64,000 nt of DNA, from assembly GCF_000613845.1 (NCBI RefSeq), contig NZ_BAJT01000002.1, positions 186,001 to 250,000 of the forward strand, in the 5' to 3' direction. Below, in pieces: positions 1 to 8,969 of this stretch. This stretch comes from Asaia astilbis JCM 15831 (GTDB lineage Bacteria > Pseudomonadota > Alphaproteobacteria > Acetobacterales > Acetobacteraceae). The notes below the pieces were generated by a model, which was not told the DNA's origin, did no database searches, and saw only the letters and a list, made by a program, of their open reading frames with translations. The first letter of the stretch is position 1, and the number at the start of each line of letters is the position of its first letter. The translations under genes were made by a program, and so were the position numbers.

Positions 1-356
1 TTCTCTCTTTCCTGCGTGAAAACCGGTAGTGCGGCGCCTGATTTTGCCACCCTGCCCAAACAGCAGAACATCACGAAAATACGAAATTCTTTCGTCTTCA
101 CGAAGCTCGTGATCACCCGAATGTCCGACGCAGAACACAATGCGGTGGTCTATCTTGTAACAAGCCAGGGTCTGATCGACGGATCTCCCGCCAATACCAT
201 CGCTGCAATTTCCTGGTAACGGGGCAGTCCGCCTGTCTCCAATGACCTCATTTCTTCTTGCGACTTTAGGCAGGGTCACGCGTTAACTTAACCACCTCAT
301 CATTCTGTCGCTGTCAGATGCGTCTGTCAGGCGGAATGCAGACAAGGAGCAAGAGC
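1..356. other. Left-edge intergenic stretch, no supported gene
   Basis: A short GTG-started frame (16-219) exists, but it has no recognisable domain or convincing ribosome binding site. I see no terminator, promoter or repeat that I can support here. Confidence 0.4.
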
Positions 357-569
357 ATGAGTTCATTGACGGATAAGATCGGCGGAACCGTGAACAAGGT
401 TGTCGGCACGATCAAGGAAGAAGCCGGAAAGCTGACCGACAACGAGAAGCTTCAGGCCGAAGGTGCCGCACAGCACCTGCAGGGTCAGGCAGAAACGGCC
501 AAGGGTGACGTCAAAGACACCGTAAAAAATGGCATCGACAGTGTCAAAGAGGGCATCAACAAGCTCTGA
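357..569 (+). CDS. CsbD family stress-response protein
   Basis: A 70-residue, lysine- and glutamate-rich, predicted helical protein. It shows the CsbD pattern: an N-terminal stretch around DKIGGTVNKVVG followed by a KEEAGKLTDNEKLQAEGAAQ segment and repeated amphipathic helices. CsbD proteins are small abundant cytoplasmic proteins induced by general stress; their biochemical role is unknown. The start at 357 is chosen over in-frame ATGs at 318 and 336 because AAGGAG (344-349) lies seven bases upstream and the family consensus begins here. It stands alone, about 100 bases before the SIMPL gene on the same strand. The family call is secure; the function is not known. Confidence 0.85.
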   Translation: MSSLTDKIGGTVNKVVGTIKEEAGKLTDNEKLQAEGAAQHLQGQAETAKGDVKDTVKNGIDSVKEGINKL

Positions 570-676
570 CAAAGTGAGCCCTGCTGGGAAGATGACAGTG
601 TGTTCCCTTCCCAGCACACCTAGGAGCAGACCCAGCTCCAATTCGACCGGGTTTCGATGAAGAATAGAGAAACACG

Positions 677-1375
677 ATGAAGCGTCTTCGCTATCTCGGC
701 GTGCCACTTGCCGCCTTCTCCGCGCTGACGTGCCAGACGGCCTCTGCTGAGGCGCTGCCGCGAGAGACCGGATTGAATTTTTCCGTTTCCGGACAGGCGC
801 AGTCAGCACCTGATCTCCTGACCATCCATCTTTACGGCCAGACCGAAGATGCATCATCCGTCGAAGCGCAGAATGCTCTGAATTCTCTGATCGCCAAAGC
901 GCTGAAACTATCTGCGTCTGCAGGCAATGTGACAGCTCGGGCCGGAAGTTACTCGGTCTACGACAATTCGTCTAAGCACGAACCCACTCATTGGACAGCC
1001 CGTCAGACGCTCTCCCTGAGCAGCAAAGATGCTGTCCATCTTCTTGAAATCGCTGGCAAGCTCCAGAATATGGGACTGCTCATGGATCGCGTTGAGTGGT
1101 CCCTGGCGCCATCGACTCACGACAGGCTTCAGGAAGAAGCCAAAACGGAAGCGCTGAAGAAGGTGCAGCGGGAAGCCGATTTAAGCGCCAAGACCCTGAA
1201 TCTTCACGTCTTGGGTCTCAAGCAGATCAGCATTGAAGCCGATGACTCGCGGCCGGTTGCCGTAATGATGGCAGCTGATTCCGCGTCCGCTGCCGTTCCA
1301 CCTCAGGCAACACAGGAAACGCAGACGGTCTTCGTCACGGTCACTGTGCAAGCAATCCTCGGGTCCGGGCAGTGA
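677..1375 (+). CDS. SIMPL (DUF541) domain exported protein
   Basis: A 232-residue protein with a cleavable signal peptide (roughly residues 1-24, ending TASAEA). A SIMPL/DUF541 domain covers nearly the whole mature part: an opening SVSGQAQSAPDLLTIHL strand, a central ALKKVQREADLSAKTL helix, and a C-terminal run of beta strands (TVFVTVTVQAIL). SIMPL proteins are periplasmic or outer-membrane-associated and poorly characterised; some bind signalling partners or affect oxidative stress tolerance. No lipobox is visible, so the mature protein is probably soluble in the periplasm. It follows the CsbD gene by about 100 bases on the same strand, but nothing shows co-transcription. Confidence 0.8.
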   Translation: MKRLRYLGVPLAAFSALTCQTASAEALPRETGLNFSVSGQAQSAPDLLTIHLYGQTEDASSVEAQNALNSLIAKALKLSASAGNVTARAGSYSVYDNSSKHEPTHWTARQTLSLSSKDAVHLLEIAGKLQNMGLLMDRVEWSLAPSTHDRLQEEAKTEALKKVQREADLSAKTLNLHVLGLKQISIEADDSRPVAVMMAADSASAAVPPQATQETQTVFVTVTVQAILGSGQ

Positions 1376-1594
1376 CTTTGATGCACTTGCCGGACGAAGT
1401 GGCGAATAACGGATCCCAAGGCCTTAGGCATCCGTTTGGCGACGCGATGCTACACTTTTAAATGGGCAGTCATTTATGAACTCAAGTTCGGAGTGTGGTC
1501 AAATCCGAACGATAAGGCATGCGAGCGGCGAAGCGTCAGTTATCGAAACACTGATCGCCTGCGTCGGCACTTGAAGGCTTCGGAGGAGCAATCC

Positions 1595-2113
1595 GTGAGC
1601 AATATCAAAATCTCTCCGAAAGAGAATTCAATCGACAGCTTTGATCTGTTCGATTTCATCATGACTGAGATCCGCTGCGAAAATGACGCCATAAATAGCA
1701 GACTTCAGGCCCTTCTCGGATCCCAGTCTTTTCTCGTCATTGCGTACGCGACAGCCCTGACAGGCTTTTACAGGGATGGCGCGACCAACCTTACGATATT
1801 GATCCCCTGCCTGTTCTGTCTACTGGGCTTTATGCTCGCGGTCATGGCGCTCGCCGGAATCCGGGCTGGATACGCCGCGATTTCGAAATGGGAGGGTCGC
1901 CAGCGGGAGCTGATTGCTCAAAACGCCATCTTCGGAAAGCTTACGCTGTTTTCAAACGAGGACGAGGCTTACGATACCGAGCGCAGGTCACAACGAGGCT
2001 CGATCTTCACGCACAAGGCCCCTCTCCTCTTCATGTTCGCCTGGACGGTTTTCTTTTCAATTCCGGCAATCCTTTTTGCCTTCAATTACTTAGATGGGCC
2101 GACTTTCAGGTAA
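1595..2113 (+). CDS. Uncharacterised membrane protein, first of two tandem paralogs
   Basis: Not a family I recognise. I place the start at the GTG at 1595 because GGAGGAG (1582-1588) sits just upstream, and this start gives 172 residues, exactly the length of the paralog at 2734-3252. The polar N-terminus (SIDSFDLFDFIMTEIR) is followed by a conserved RLQALLGSQSFLVIAYA block, a hydrophobic segment (about residues 65-90, LTILIPCLFCLLGFMLAVMA), a soluble stretch with many charges, and a last membrane segment near the C-terminus (LLFMFAWTVFFSIPAILF). So two to three membrane passes with a cytoplasmic middle are likely. A longer frame opens at 1436 but lacks support. Confidence 0.6.
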   Translation: MSNIKISPKENSIDSFDLFDFIMTEIRCENDAINSRLQALLGSQSFLVIAYATALTGFYRDGATNLTILIPCLFCLLGFMLAVMALAGIRAGYAAISKWEGRQRELIAQNAIFGKLTLFSNEDEAYDTERRSQRGSIFTHKAPLLFMFAWTVFFSIPAILFAFNYLDGPTFR

Positions 2114-2733
2114 AAAGCGATCACTACCCCCAAGGAGAACCTGATCGCCGGTCACCCTTTAGCAGGCGAGCGGGCTGATCAGATCTGCTCGCAAGAGTGA
2201 GCACCTAGAGCACGAGCGCTGGGAGATATCGGTACCGTCCCCGTAGAAGACACCAAGCGGACCACCCTAAAGGGCAGCAGCGATAGGGCTTAGAGACGTC
2301 GACGCTTCCTGTGTATCCTTAACGAGATAGGGCTCGGTCTTGCACGTTTGGAAGAAACGGCACCCCAGCGTCCCGGATCGGAACGGTAATTCGATTTACG
2401 CACTTTTGCCCTTCTCTTCTACGCGAATTTGATGGCAATCGTGCAGCTCTTCGTGACGCAACACTGCAAATCGGGCCAAATCCGTAGCCTCTGCGATTCA
2501 GAAAATATTAATTAGTTGGAATATCTAATCGGATCAGTATTTCACCCAATAAACCCGCTTATTTTTCCACCATTTACTCCAATGAATTCGTATCTAACGT
2601 AGTTTTAATTGTATGAAAATGATGTTTTTGTTCGATTGTCATCCTGGACTGTGTTAGCTCTCCCGAAAATCAAATTATCGTTACAAAGGTTAGCCACTCA
2701 CTTCTGAGCCAAGCAGCATTCGGGATTTTCCTC
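2114..2733. other. 620-bp spacer between the tandem paralogs, AT-rich toward its end
   Basis: No coding frame with support. From about 2500 to 2720 the sequence becomes markedly AT-rich compared with its surroundings, which would suit a promoter for the second paralog, but no clear -35/-10 pair can be defended. It could also be a scar of the duplication or of horizontal transfer. Confidence 0.35.
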
Positions 2734-3252
2734 ATGAATTACGTCAGTGATCCGTCGTACGAAAAAACGATCGACTGCGTCGATTTGTTCGAGTTCTTCA
2801 GAGGTGAGGTCCGCTCAGAGAGCAATGCGATCAATTGCAGGCTTCAAGCGCTTCTTGGCTCACAATCCTTTCTCGTCATTGCTTACGCCACAGCGTTAAC
2901 AGGCTTTCACAAGGATGGTGCGGTCGATCTTACGATCCTCGTTCCATGCCTGTTTTGTCTTCTCGGCTTCCTGCTTGCTCTTATGGCACTTCCGGGCATC
3001 CGAGCTGGTTATGCCTGCATTGAAAAATGGGAGAAAAAGCAAAGCGAGCTCATTTCTCGTAACGAACTTCTGGGAGATATGAGCCTCATCTCCACGAAAA
3101 TTGAAGCTTACGATACAAGATGCAGAGCGCGACGCGCTGCCATGTTCACGCATCAGGCCCCGCTCCTTTTCCTTATCGCGTGGAGTATCTTTTTCCTTAT
3201 CCCGTCGATTTTATTCGCTGGGCACCTATGGAGCTGCACGCGTGTTTACTGA
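2734..3252 (+). CDS. Uncharacterised membrane protein, second of two tandem paralogs
   Basis: 172 residues, the same length as the protein at 1595-2113 and clearly homologous along its entire length. The stretch RLQALLGSQSFLVIAYA and the following ATALTGF are identical in both, as is most of the hydrophobic segment ending FLLALMALPGIRAGYA. The C-terminal membrane segment (LLFLIAWSIFFLIPSILF) is also conserved. Divergence is concentrated at the N-terminal few residues, in the charged middle and in the last residues. Its ribosome binding site is weak. The gene is followed within 75 bases by the convergent nucleoside-type permease. The pair looks like an old local duplication kept for some membrane role that I cannot name. 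Confidence 0.6.
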   Translation: MNYVSDPSYEKTIDCVDLFEFFRGEVRSESNAINCRLQALLGSQSFLVIAYATALTGFHKDGAVDLTILVPCLFCLLGFLLALMALPGIRAGYACIEKWEKKQSELISRNELLGDMSLISTKIEAYDTRCRARRAAMFTHQAPLLFLIAWSIFFLIPSILFAGHLWSCTRVY

Positions 3253-3324
3253 ATTTTCGATCTACGGATCCCCTGCCGTATGCCGCACGCTGCAAGATAA
3301 CAAGCGGATCGTATCCGTCGAGGC

Positions 3325-4257
3325 TCAGCGCTCCTCTCTGAAATACGGCACGCCGAGTGCAGCCGGTGCAGCCATGACACGACGCAGGCCTGGTAGAAGC
3401 AATGCTGGGATGATCATGAACAGGATTGTGCCCAGATAAGGGGTCATGTTCAGGATCGGCGAAGGTACAGGCCATCCTTGCGCCTGACCGAAAAAGCTCA
3501 GTGACATGACCAGACCGAATAACAGCGATGATACCGCAGCGAGAACCGGACGATAGCCACAAAAAATAACCAGAGCGACCGCAATCCAGCCTCGTCCCGC
3601 AATCATCCCTTCTGACCAGACAGGCATCACCGAAAGGGTCATATCCGCTCCCGCGAGACCCGCCAGCGCTCCACCGGCAACCACCGCGCAAAGGCGGTAT
3701 TTTTTTACCGGAATGCCAACCGCATCCGCCGCTCCCGGGTTCTCTCCAACAGCCCGAAGACTTAGACCGAGCCGCGTTCGAAACAGGATGACATGGCCTA
3801 TCACCGGCAAGATCCCGAAGGCGAGATAGACGAACGGGCTCTGATTGAACAAAGCACCGATGACCGGCACCTGCGAGAGACCAGGGACAGGCCAGGAGGT
3901 GAATGTCGCTGACACAGGGAGGCCAGCGACGTCGTGACCGATCACAGCACTTAGCCCGAGACCGAGAAAGGTCAGGGCAATCCCGCACAGGGTCTGACTG
4001 GCTGACCCGCTTACGGTCGCCAACCCGAGAACCAGCGCGCCACCTGCACCAACGGCCAATGAGGCAAGGCAACCGAGCCAGGGCGAGGTTGACGCGTCCG
4101 CTGCCAGCACAGCTGTGACAGCACCCAGTGCCATCAAACCCTCGACACCGAGATTGATCACTCCGGCGCGTTCGGCAAGCACTTCGCCCTGCGCTGCCAA
4201 TGCGAGGATGCTTCCATATGCGAGAGCATGGAGAACGAGAGAGATCCAGAGGGTCAT
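3325..4257 (-). CDS. ABC transporter permease, nucleoside/simple-sugar (NupQ-like)
   Basis: 310 residues, mostly hydrophobic, about eight to nine membrane spans. It has the BPD_transp_2 (branched-chain/ribose-type) fold typical of importers that use BMP-family binding proteins. The N-terminal motif LAERAGVINLGVEGLMALGA and the cytoplasmic EAA-like loop LRAVGENPGAADAVGIPV are diagnostic of this subfamily and contact the ATPase. It is the last gene of a four-gene minus-strand operon; its start overlaps the end of the upstream permease by four bases (ATGA). With the partner permease it should form the heterodimeric channel for a purine nucleoside or related substrate. Substrate is inferred from family only. 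Confidence 0.85.
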   Translation of the reverse strand: MTLWISLVLHALAYGSILALAAQGEVLAERAGVINLGVEGLMALGAVTAVLAADASTSPWLGCLASLAVGAGGALVLGLATVSGSASQTLCGIALTFLGLGLSAVIGHDVAGLPVSATFTSWPVPGLSQVPVIGALFNQSPFVYLAFGILPVIGHVILFRTRLGLSLRAVGENPGAADAVGIPVKKYRLCAVVAGGALAGLAGADMTLSVMPVWSEGMIAGRGWIAVALVIFCGYRPVLAAVSSLLFGLVMSLSFFGQAQGWPVPSPILNMTPYLGTILFMIIPALLLPGLRRVMAAPAALGVPYFREER

Positions 4258-5294
4258 TTCTGTGTCTCCAACTTCACATAAGCCGCAAGCTCGTCACTAA
4301 CAGCAATCGCAAAAACAAGCAGACCCGTGATAGCGAGCACCGAGGAGGCGCTGACCTGAAGGGTTTGCAGCACGATCCCGGTATTCAGGATAACTGCCAT
4401 CAAAAACGCGGCTGGAATAAGCGCGAACGCCGATTTTCGGGCCAGAAGCGCGACAACGATACCGAGATAGCCGTACCCATGCGCCAGCCCTCCCTGAAGG
4501 CGGTGCACCGTGCCGAGGACTTCCATCATGCCGCCAAGCCCTGCGAGGGCACCTGAAAACAACAGGGCCACAAAAATGCGCGGTGCGACGGATACACCTG
4601 CGTAATGGGCGGCCGTCGGGTTCGACCCACTCAAGGCGAGCTCATAGCCAAAGCGGCTGCGTCCGAGACTGAGACCCATCGCGACGACGATCACGAGACC
4701 GAGCACCCCGCCCCAGTGAACAACGCCATGAATGACGGGGAGCGCCACATGTAGCCGCTCGCTGGAAACCTGCGCGCCGGTTACACGATCCGCCCATGGT
4801 CCGGTGACCAGATAATAGACCATGAAAGAGGCGATGAAATTCAGCAGCAATGTCGTGATGATCTCACTGACCCCAAGCCAGGCACGACCCGCCGCAGGAA
4901 CCGCACTCCATAAAGCTCCCGCAAGAAGACCCGCCAGTGCCGCAAGAGGGAGAGAAACGAGCGCTGACGCAGGAAGAAAAAGCCCGATAGCCGTTGCGGC
5001 TGTCGCTCCCGCGAGGAACTGCCCCTCTGCCCCGATATTCCACAACCCGGCACGCAATCCGAGCCAGACCGCGGCGCCGGTCATAAGCAGCGGTGTCATG
5101 TAAAGTGCCAGATCCTCAAGACCGAACTTGGTCCCGAAAGTGGAGGTGACCACGAGACGCGCCACCATACCCAGCTTCAGCCCGAGCATCGCAAGCACAA
5201 CGGCAAGAACGACGAAAACAAAGCCCAGCGCCAGCAGACGCCCGATAAAAATACGCCTCGCGGGAACGACCGCAAGTCGGATACGTCGGCTCAT
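4254..5294 (-). CDS. ABC transporter permease, nucleoside/simple-sugar (NupP-like)
   Basis: 346 residues with about ten predicted membrane spans. An N-terminal span (FIGRLLALGFVFVVLAVVLAM) precedes the conserved AVWLGLRAGLWNIGAEGQFL motif of the BMP-associated permease family. The coupling loop ALSGSNPTAAHYAGVSV is present near residue 225. It is the first of two adjacent permeases, so the channel is presumably a heterodimer. It abuts the ATPase gene at 5294 and overlaps the next permease by four bases, as expected for translational coupling in one operon. No break or missing motif is seen. Confidence 0.85.
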   Translation of the reverse strand: MSRRIRLAVVPARRIFIGRLLALGFVFVVLAVVLAMLGLKLGMVARLVVTSTFGTKFGLEDLALYMTPLLMTGAAVWLGLRAGLWNIGAEGQFLAGATAATAIGLFLPASALVSLPLAALAGLLAGALWSAVPAAGRAWLGVSEIITTLLLNFIASFMVYYLVTGPWADRVTGAQVSSERLHVALPVIHGVVHWGGVLGLVIVVAMGLSLGRSRFGYELALSGSNPTAAHYAGVSVAPRIFVALLFSGALAGLGGMMEVLGTVHRLQGGLAHGYGYLGIVVALLARKSAFALIPAAFLMAVILNTGIVLQTLQVSASSVLAITGLLVFAIAVSDELAAYVKLETQK

Positions 5295-6871
5295 CAGCCA
5301 TGCTCCTTTTCACGACCGCTCATCAGCGCGCCGATACGGGCAAGATCAAAATCGTCTTTCTCCAGAACAGTCATCAATCTTCCGCCGCACAGCACGGCAA
5401 TGCGGTCGCTCAGCGCCATCAGCTCATCGAGATCCTCCGAGATCAGCACGACTGCACGCCCTTCATCACGGATGTCGGCCAGTGTCTCCCGCATCACGGC
5501 GATCGCCCCGATATCGAGCCCCCGACTGGGATAGCTGGCAATGAGAGCACGATCACTGATCATGCGTTCTCTCGCGAGCACCAGTCGCTGTTGATTGCCT
5601 CCGGACAAGGCACGTATGGGCGTTGCCGGGTCAGACAGCGATACTTGCGCCCGTTCGAGCAGGGAACGGGTAAAACGCAGTGCTTCGGAGGCATGATAGA
5701 CCAGCCGCCCGCCAATCGGGTGCTCGCGAAACACGCGCATCACAGTATTCTCTGTCACGCTCAGCGCCGGGGCCAACGCCTTGTGAAGGCGATCTTCCGG
5801 CACGTAACCGATGCCTGCCTCGCGGAAGGCTTTGGGGGACACTCCCCCCATTTCCTTACCGTCAACCAGGACGCGACCGCCCTGCGGCGCCTGCAGGCCT
5901 GCCAGGAGATCGGCCAGCTCGGACTGCCCATTTCCCGTCACGCCAGCCACACCAAGGATCTCTCCCACTCTGATATCAAGCGAAACGGGATGCAATCGCA
6001 CTCTTCCCGCACCATCGCGACAGGAGACATTGTCGAGCCTGATGACGCAGGAATCTTTCTCCCGCGGGCTTTTGCGTGGATAAGCGCTCTTCTGTTCGAC
6101 CGGACGGCCGATCATTTCGGTGACAAGTGTCGCCGGATCGATTGCGCTGACCTTATGTGTGCCCGCAACGCGACCATGACGTAGCACTGTCACCCGATCA
6201 GCCAGTGCCATGATTTCGTCCAGCTTGTGGCTGATCAGGATAACCGCTCCGCCACCATCACGAAAACGCCGCAAGGCAGCATAGAGCTCACCCACTTCCA
6301 GGGGACTGAGCACAGCCGTGGGTTCATCAAGGATCAGAAGGGAAGCGCCGCGCGACAGAACACGTAGAATTTCCACGCGCTGCTGCTCTCCCGCCGTCAG
6401 ACTATCGATAGGTGCCGAAGCCTTGATGTCGAGCCCATAACGGGCGGCCTCAGCCTCGGCGCGACGCGCCATCTCGGAGGCTGAGAGCCACCGTCTTGTC
6501 TCTCGCCAGCCAAGTGCCAGATTTTCGGCCACCGTGAAGCGTGACACGAGCTTGAAATGCTGATGCACCATACCGATCCCTGCGGCGATCGCGGCCTCGG
6601 GACTATCGAACGAGACACCATATCCGTTCAGGATCAGCTCGCCCTCATCAGGTTGATAAAGCCCGGTCACGATATTCATCAGGGTCGATTTACCCGCCCC
6701 GTTTTCACCGAGAAGGGCATGGATTTCGCCGGGATAGAAATCGATCGAAACATCCTTGTTTGCGATCACGCCGGGAAAATATTTGGCGATCCCTGACAGG
6801 GTCAGAAGCGGAGGCGTGCCCGCAGGCAGATCAACAGGACGGCGATCGCCCGTAACAGACTGCTCAGACAA
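5294..6871 (-). CDS. ABC transporter ATP-binding protein with two ABC domains (NupO-like)
   Basis: About 525 residues with two fused ATPase halves. The first half is complete: Walker A GENGAGKST, signature LTAGEQQR, Walker B LLILDEPTAVL. In the second half Walker A is degenerate (GVTGNGQSE) while LSGGNQQR is kept, the usual asymmetry of BMP/ribose-type importers. I choose a TTG start at 6871: AAGGAG lies nine bases upstream and it overlaps the stop of the binding-protein gene by eight bases. The ATG at 6922 would overlap that gene by about 60 bases and lies before the conserved region. It energises import through the two downstream permeases. Confidence 0.85.
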   Translation of the reverse strand: MSEQSVTGDRRPVDLPAGTPPLLTLSGIAKYFPGVIANKDVSIDFYPGEIHALLGENGAGKSTLMNIVTGLYQPDEGELILNGYGVSFDSPEAAIAAGIGMVHQHFKLVSRFTVAENLALGWRETRRWLSASEMARRAEAEAARYGLDIKASAPIDSLTAGEQQRVEILRVLSRGASLLILDEPTAVLSPLEVGELYAALRRFRDGGGAVILISHKLDEIMALADRVTVLRHGRVAGTHKVSAIDPATLVTEMIGRPVEQKSAYPRKSPREKDSCVIRLDNVSCRDGAGRVRLHPVSLDIRVGEILGVAGVTGNGQSELADLLAGLQAPQGGRVLVDGKEMGGVSPKAFREAGIGYVPEDRLHKALAPALSVTENTVMRVFREHPIGGRLVYHASEALRFTRSLLERAQVSLSDPATPIRALSGGNQQRLVLARERMISDRALIASYPSRGLDIGAIAVMRETLADIRDEGRAVVLISEDLDELMALSDRIAVLCGGRLMTVLEKDDFDLARIGALMSGREKEHG

Positions 6872-7961
6872 GACCGGACACTCCTTCGACCTGCCAGTTC
6901 CAGTGGTAGATGTCCCAGTCATTCATGGTCTGTCCGGCAGGGACACGGATTGTCCCGTTTGAATCCTTGATCGGCCCCGTGAAGGGAGACCAGCCTGCCA
7001 GCATCTTGTCTCGAACGGCGTCAGCTTCTCGCTGAATCGCAACAGGGACGCGTGCGCCCCAGCGGTCACGATCCACGCCGTTGCCGAGTGTCAGGAACGT
7101 GCCTTTGGGGCGCCATTGGCCCGCAAGCCGCGCTGCAATCGTCTCGCGGTAGTAGTTTTCGAAGTCGAGCACCACGGAACTCACATAGGCGTCAGGAGCG
7201 AACTGGCGCATATCCGTGTTCCACATCGCGGCCCAGACGCCACGCTCCTGCGCGACACGCAGATAGCCGGGATCGTCCATGATGCCGCACAGGAAATCGC
7301 AGCCACTATCGATCAAGGCCGCACCCGCCGAGGCGGCAGCCTGTGGATCGAACCAGGAATTGATTGAGATCACGCGCATCGTCGCTTGCGGATTGACCGA
7401 GCGCGCACCCAGCAAGGTCGCATTGGCGCTGGCGATGACGGAGGGCGTCGGGAATGACGCGACATACCCAAGACGCCCGTTACGACTAAGCCGAGCGGCC
7501 GCAACGCCGATGACATAGCTCGCATACCAATGGGTGATGTAATACCAGCCAAGATTACCGGAAACATTGGTCCCGTCGCATTCCAGAAACCCCACTTCAG
7601 GCGCCTGATCGGCAACGTCCTTGATGAAATCTCCGTAGGTCGAGGTGGAGATAACCATCTGCGCGCCCTCAGCGACGAATTGTCGGAAAAGACGCGTCGC
7701 ATCGGCCGAGTAGGGAATACTCTCGACATAGAGCGAGCGCATTTTCGGGAAATGCTGCTTGAGCGCCCGTATCGCCTTGTCATGCATCTGCGTCCAGCCA
7801 CCGTCATTGACAGGGCTGGTATGACCGAACGCGACAAGCAGATCCTGCTCTGCGATGGGCGCAAAACGTGATGCAGCACGTGCGACCGATGGCAGAGCCG
7901 CAAGCGGAGCTGATCTCAAAAGAGTGCGGCGGGTCAGGATCGCTGGAGACTTCAAGGACAC
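6864..7961 (-). CDS. BMP family ABC transporter substrate-binding protein
   Basis: 365 residues. The N-terminus carries a Tat-like signal (TRRTLLRSAPLAALPSVARA). The rest matches the BMP/PnrA-type periplasmic binding proteins: VAFGHTSPVNDGGWTQMHD near the mature start, YSADATRLFRQFVAEGAQMVI, and LGYVASFPTPSVIASANA. Members bind purine nucleosides or, in some alphaproteobacteria, other nucleobase-like or autoinducer-like ligands. No lipobox is present, so it should be free in the periplasm. It is the first gene of the minus-strand importer operon; the frame of the ATPase overlaps its stop. The ligand cannot be told from sequence. Confidence 0.85.
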   Translation of the reverse strand: MSLKSPAILTRRTLLRSAPLAALPSVARAASRFAPIAEQDLLVAFGHTSPVNDGGWTQMHDKAIRALKQHFPKMRSLYVESIPYSADATRLFRQFVAEGAQMVISTSTYGDFIKDVADQAPEVGFLECDGTNVSGNLGWYYITHWYASYVIGVAAARLSRNGRLGYVASFPTPSVIASANATLLGARSVNPQATMRVISINSWFDPQAAASAGAALIDSGCDFLCGIMDDPGYLRVAQERGVWAAMWNTDMRQFAPDAYVSSVVLDFENYYRETIAARLAGQWRPKGTFLTLGNGVDRDRWGARVPVAIQREADAVRDKMLAGWSPFTGPIKDSNGTIRVPAGQTMNDWDIYHWNWQVEGVSGLV

Positions 7962-8969
7962 AGGCGCAGCCCGGGTTTAAGAACCGTTTCGAGCAAGTCT
8001 ATCCCTTTTCTGACGGAGAACCGGTTGCGGCATGACCAGCCCGAGACTTTCCCGATGTCGGATAAGCGCTGAGCCCACGAAAATGAAGCCTGGAGGTTAT
8101 CTTCGCGCATCTGAAACGGATCCATAACGAAGGCAGATTTTTCGGCATGAAATCGTGCTTCATGACATGCCCCCTCTTCGAGTGGAGGCTCTTTAGCTTC
8201 AACGATTTCGACACGATGTGTGACACCCGCTGAGCTTATGAAACTGGCAACTCTCATGTTTGAAAGCTGACGGAGAGAGAGAAGACCATTCACGGCAGGA
8301 AACAGCCTTTTCCGAGAGACGAAGACAAGTCGCCCCTTGCCAAGCTTTGTGTGATGACATCGACCGGGATCAAACTGGTCATTCATTCTCCTTTCCGGTC
8401 ACCACGACGACACCAATCCTGCCAGTAATAATTTTTTTGACAAGTGGACCTCGCTCATAAACACCATCACCATCGTAACGATCAGTCCAACGCGGCAAAT
8501 TTCACTCTATTTACGCTGTTCAGATTTCGATAAAGTAATGGTTTTTATTCGAGACAACTCCCAGAAATCTGGTGCATAAAATTCCGCCGATCCCAAGATA
8601 ACGAATAAACAGGAAATCCTGCTCTTCTGACGCTGATGATCGTCGCCTGCACACATCGCACGACAAAAACCGTTTCATGGCGCGCCCTTCACTATCGGGA
8701 TCGTAGAGCGTCGTCCCGGGACTTGAATACTCGCCCCGTTCAGACCGAACAGAGGCTCAAGACGGACAAAAGATCACGAAGCCGAGAGGTCTCATCGCCG
8801 CCCCCTTGCGTAACGACCCTTGGCATCTCTGACACAGGGACGGTAGGGCGGACAGACGCTCTTGGATTGATATCAAATATCACCGAACGTCTGATTGCAA
8901 AGCTGCGGTCGATCGCAGAAGGTCTGGCAATCAACCATTTCTGTCTCCAGGTCGGGATACCGAGTTCCA
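7962..8969. other. 1-kb region between divergent importer and antiporter genes
   Basis: A minus-strand frame (7952-8386, 144 codons, inner ATG near 8256) overlaps the binding-protein start by ten bases and has no recognisable domain; I treat it as unproven. The stretch 8400-8630 is AT-richer and is the likely site of the divergent promoters. Frames between 8636 and 8969 resemble nothing known. Confidence 0.35.

Noticed and set aside
16-219. Short GTG-started frame at the left edge
   Set aside because: No ribosome binding site, no family similarity that I can see, and probable chance frame.
7952-8386. 144-codon minus-strand frame before the BMP binding protein
   Set aside because: No domain and overlaps the start of the binding protein; kept only as a remark in the intergenic entry.
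8400-8640. Purine riboswitch before the nucleoside-type importer
   Set aside because: I looked for the conserved purine aptamer pattern and did not find it; only AT-rich sequence is present.
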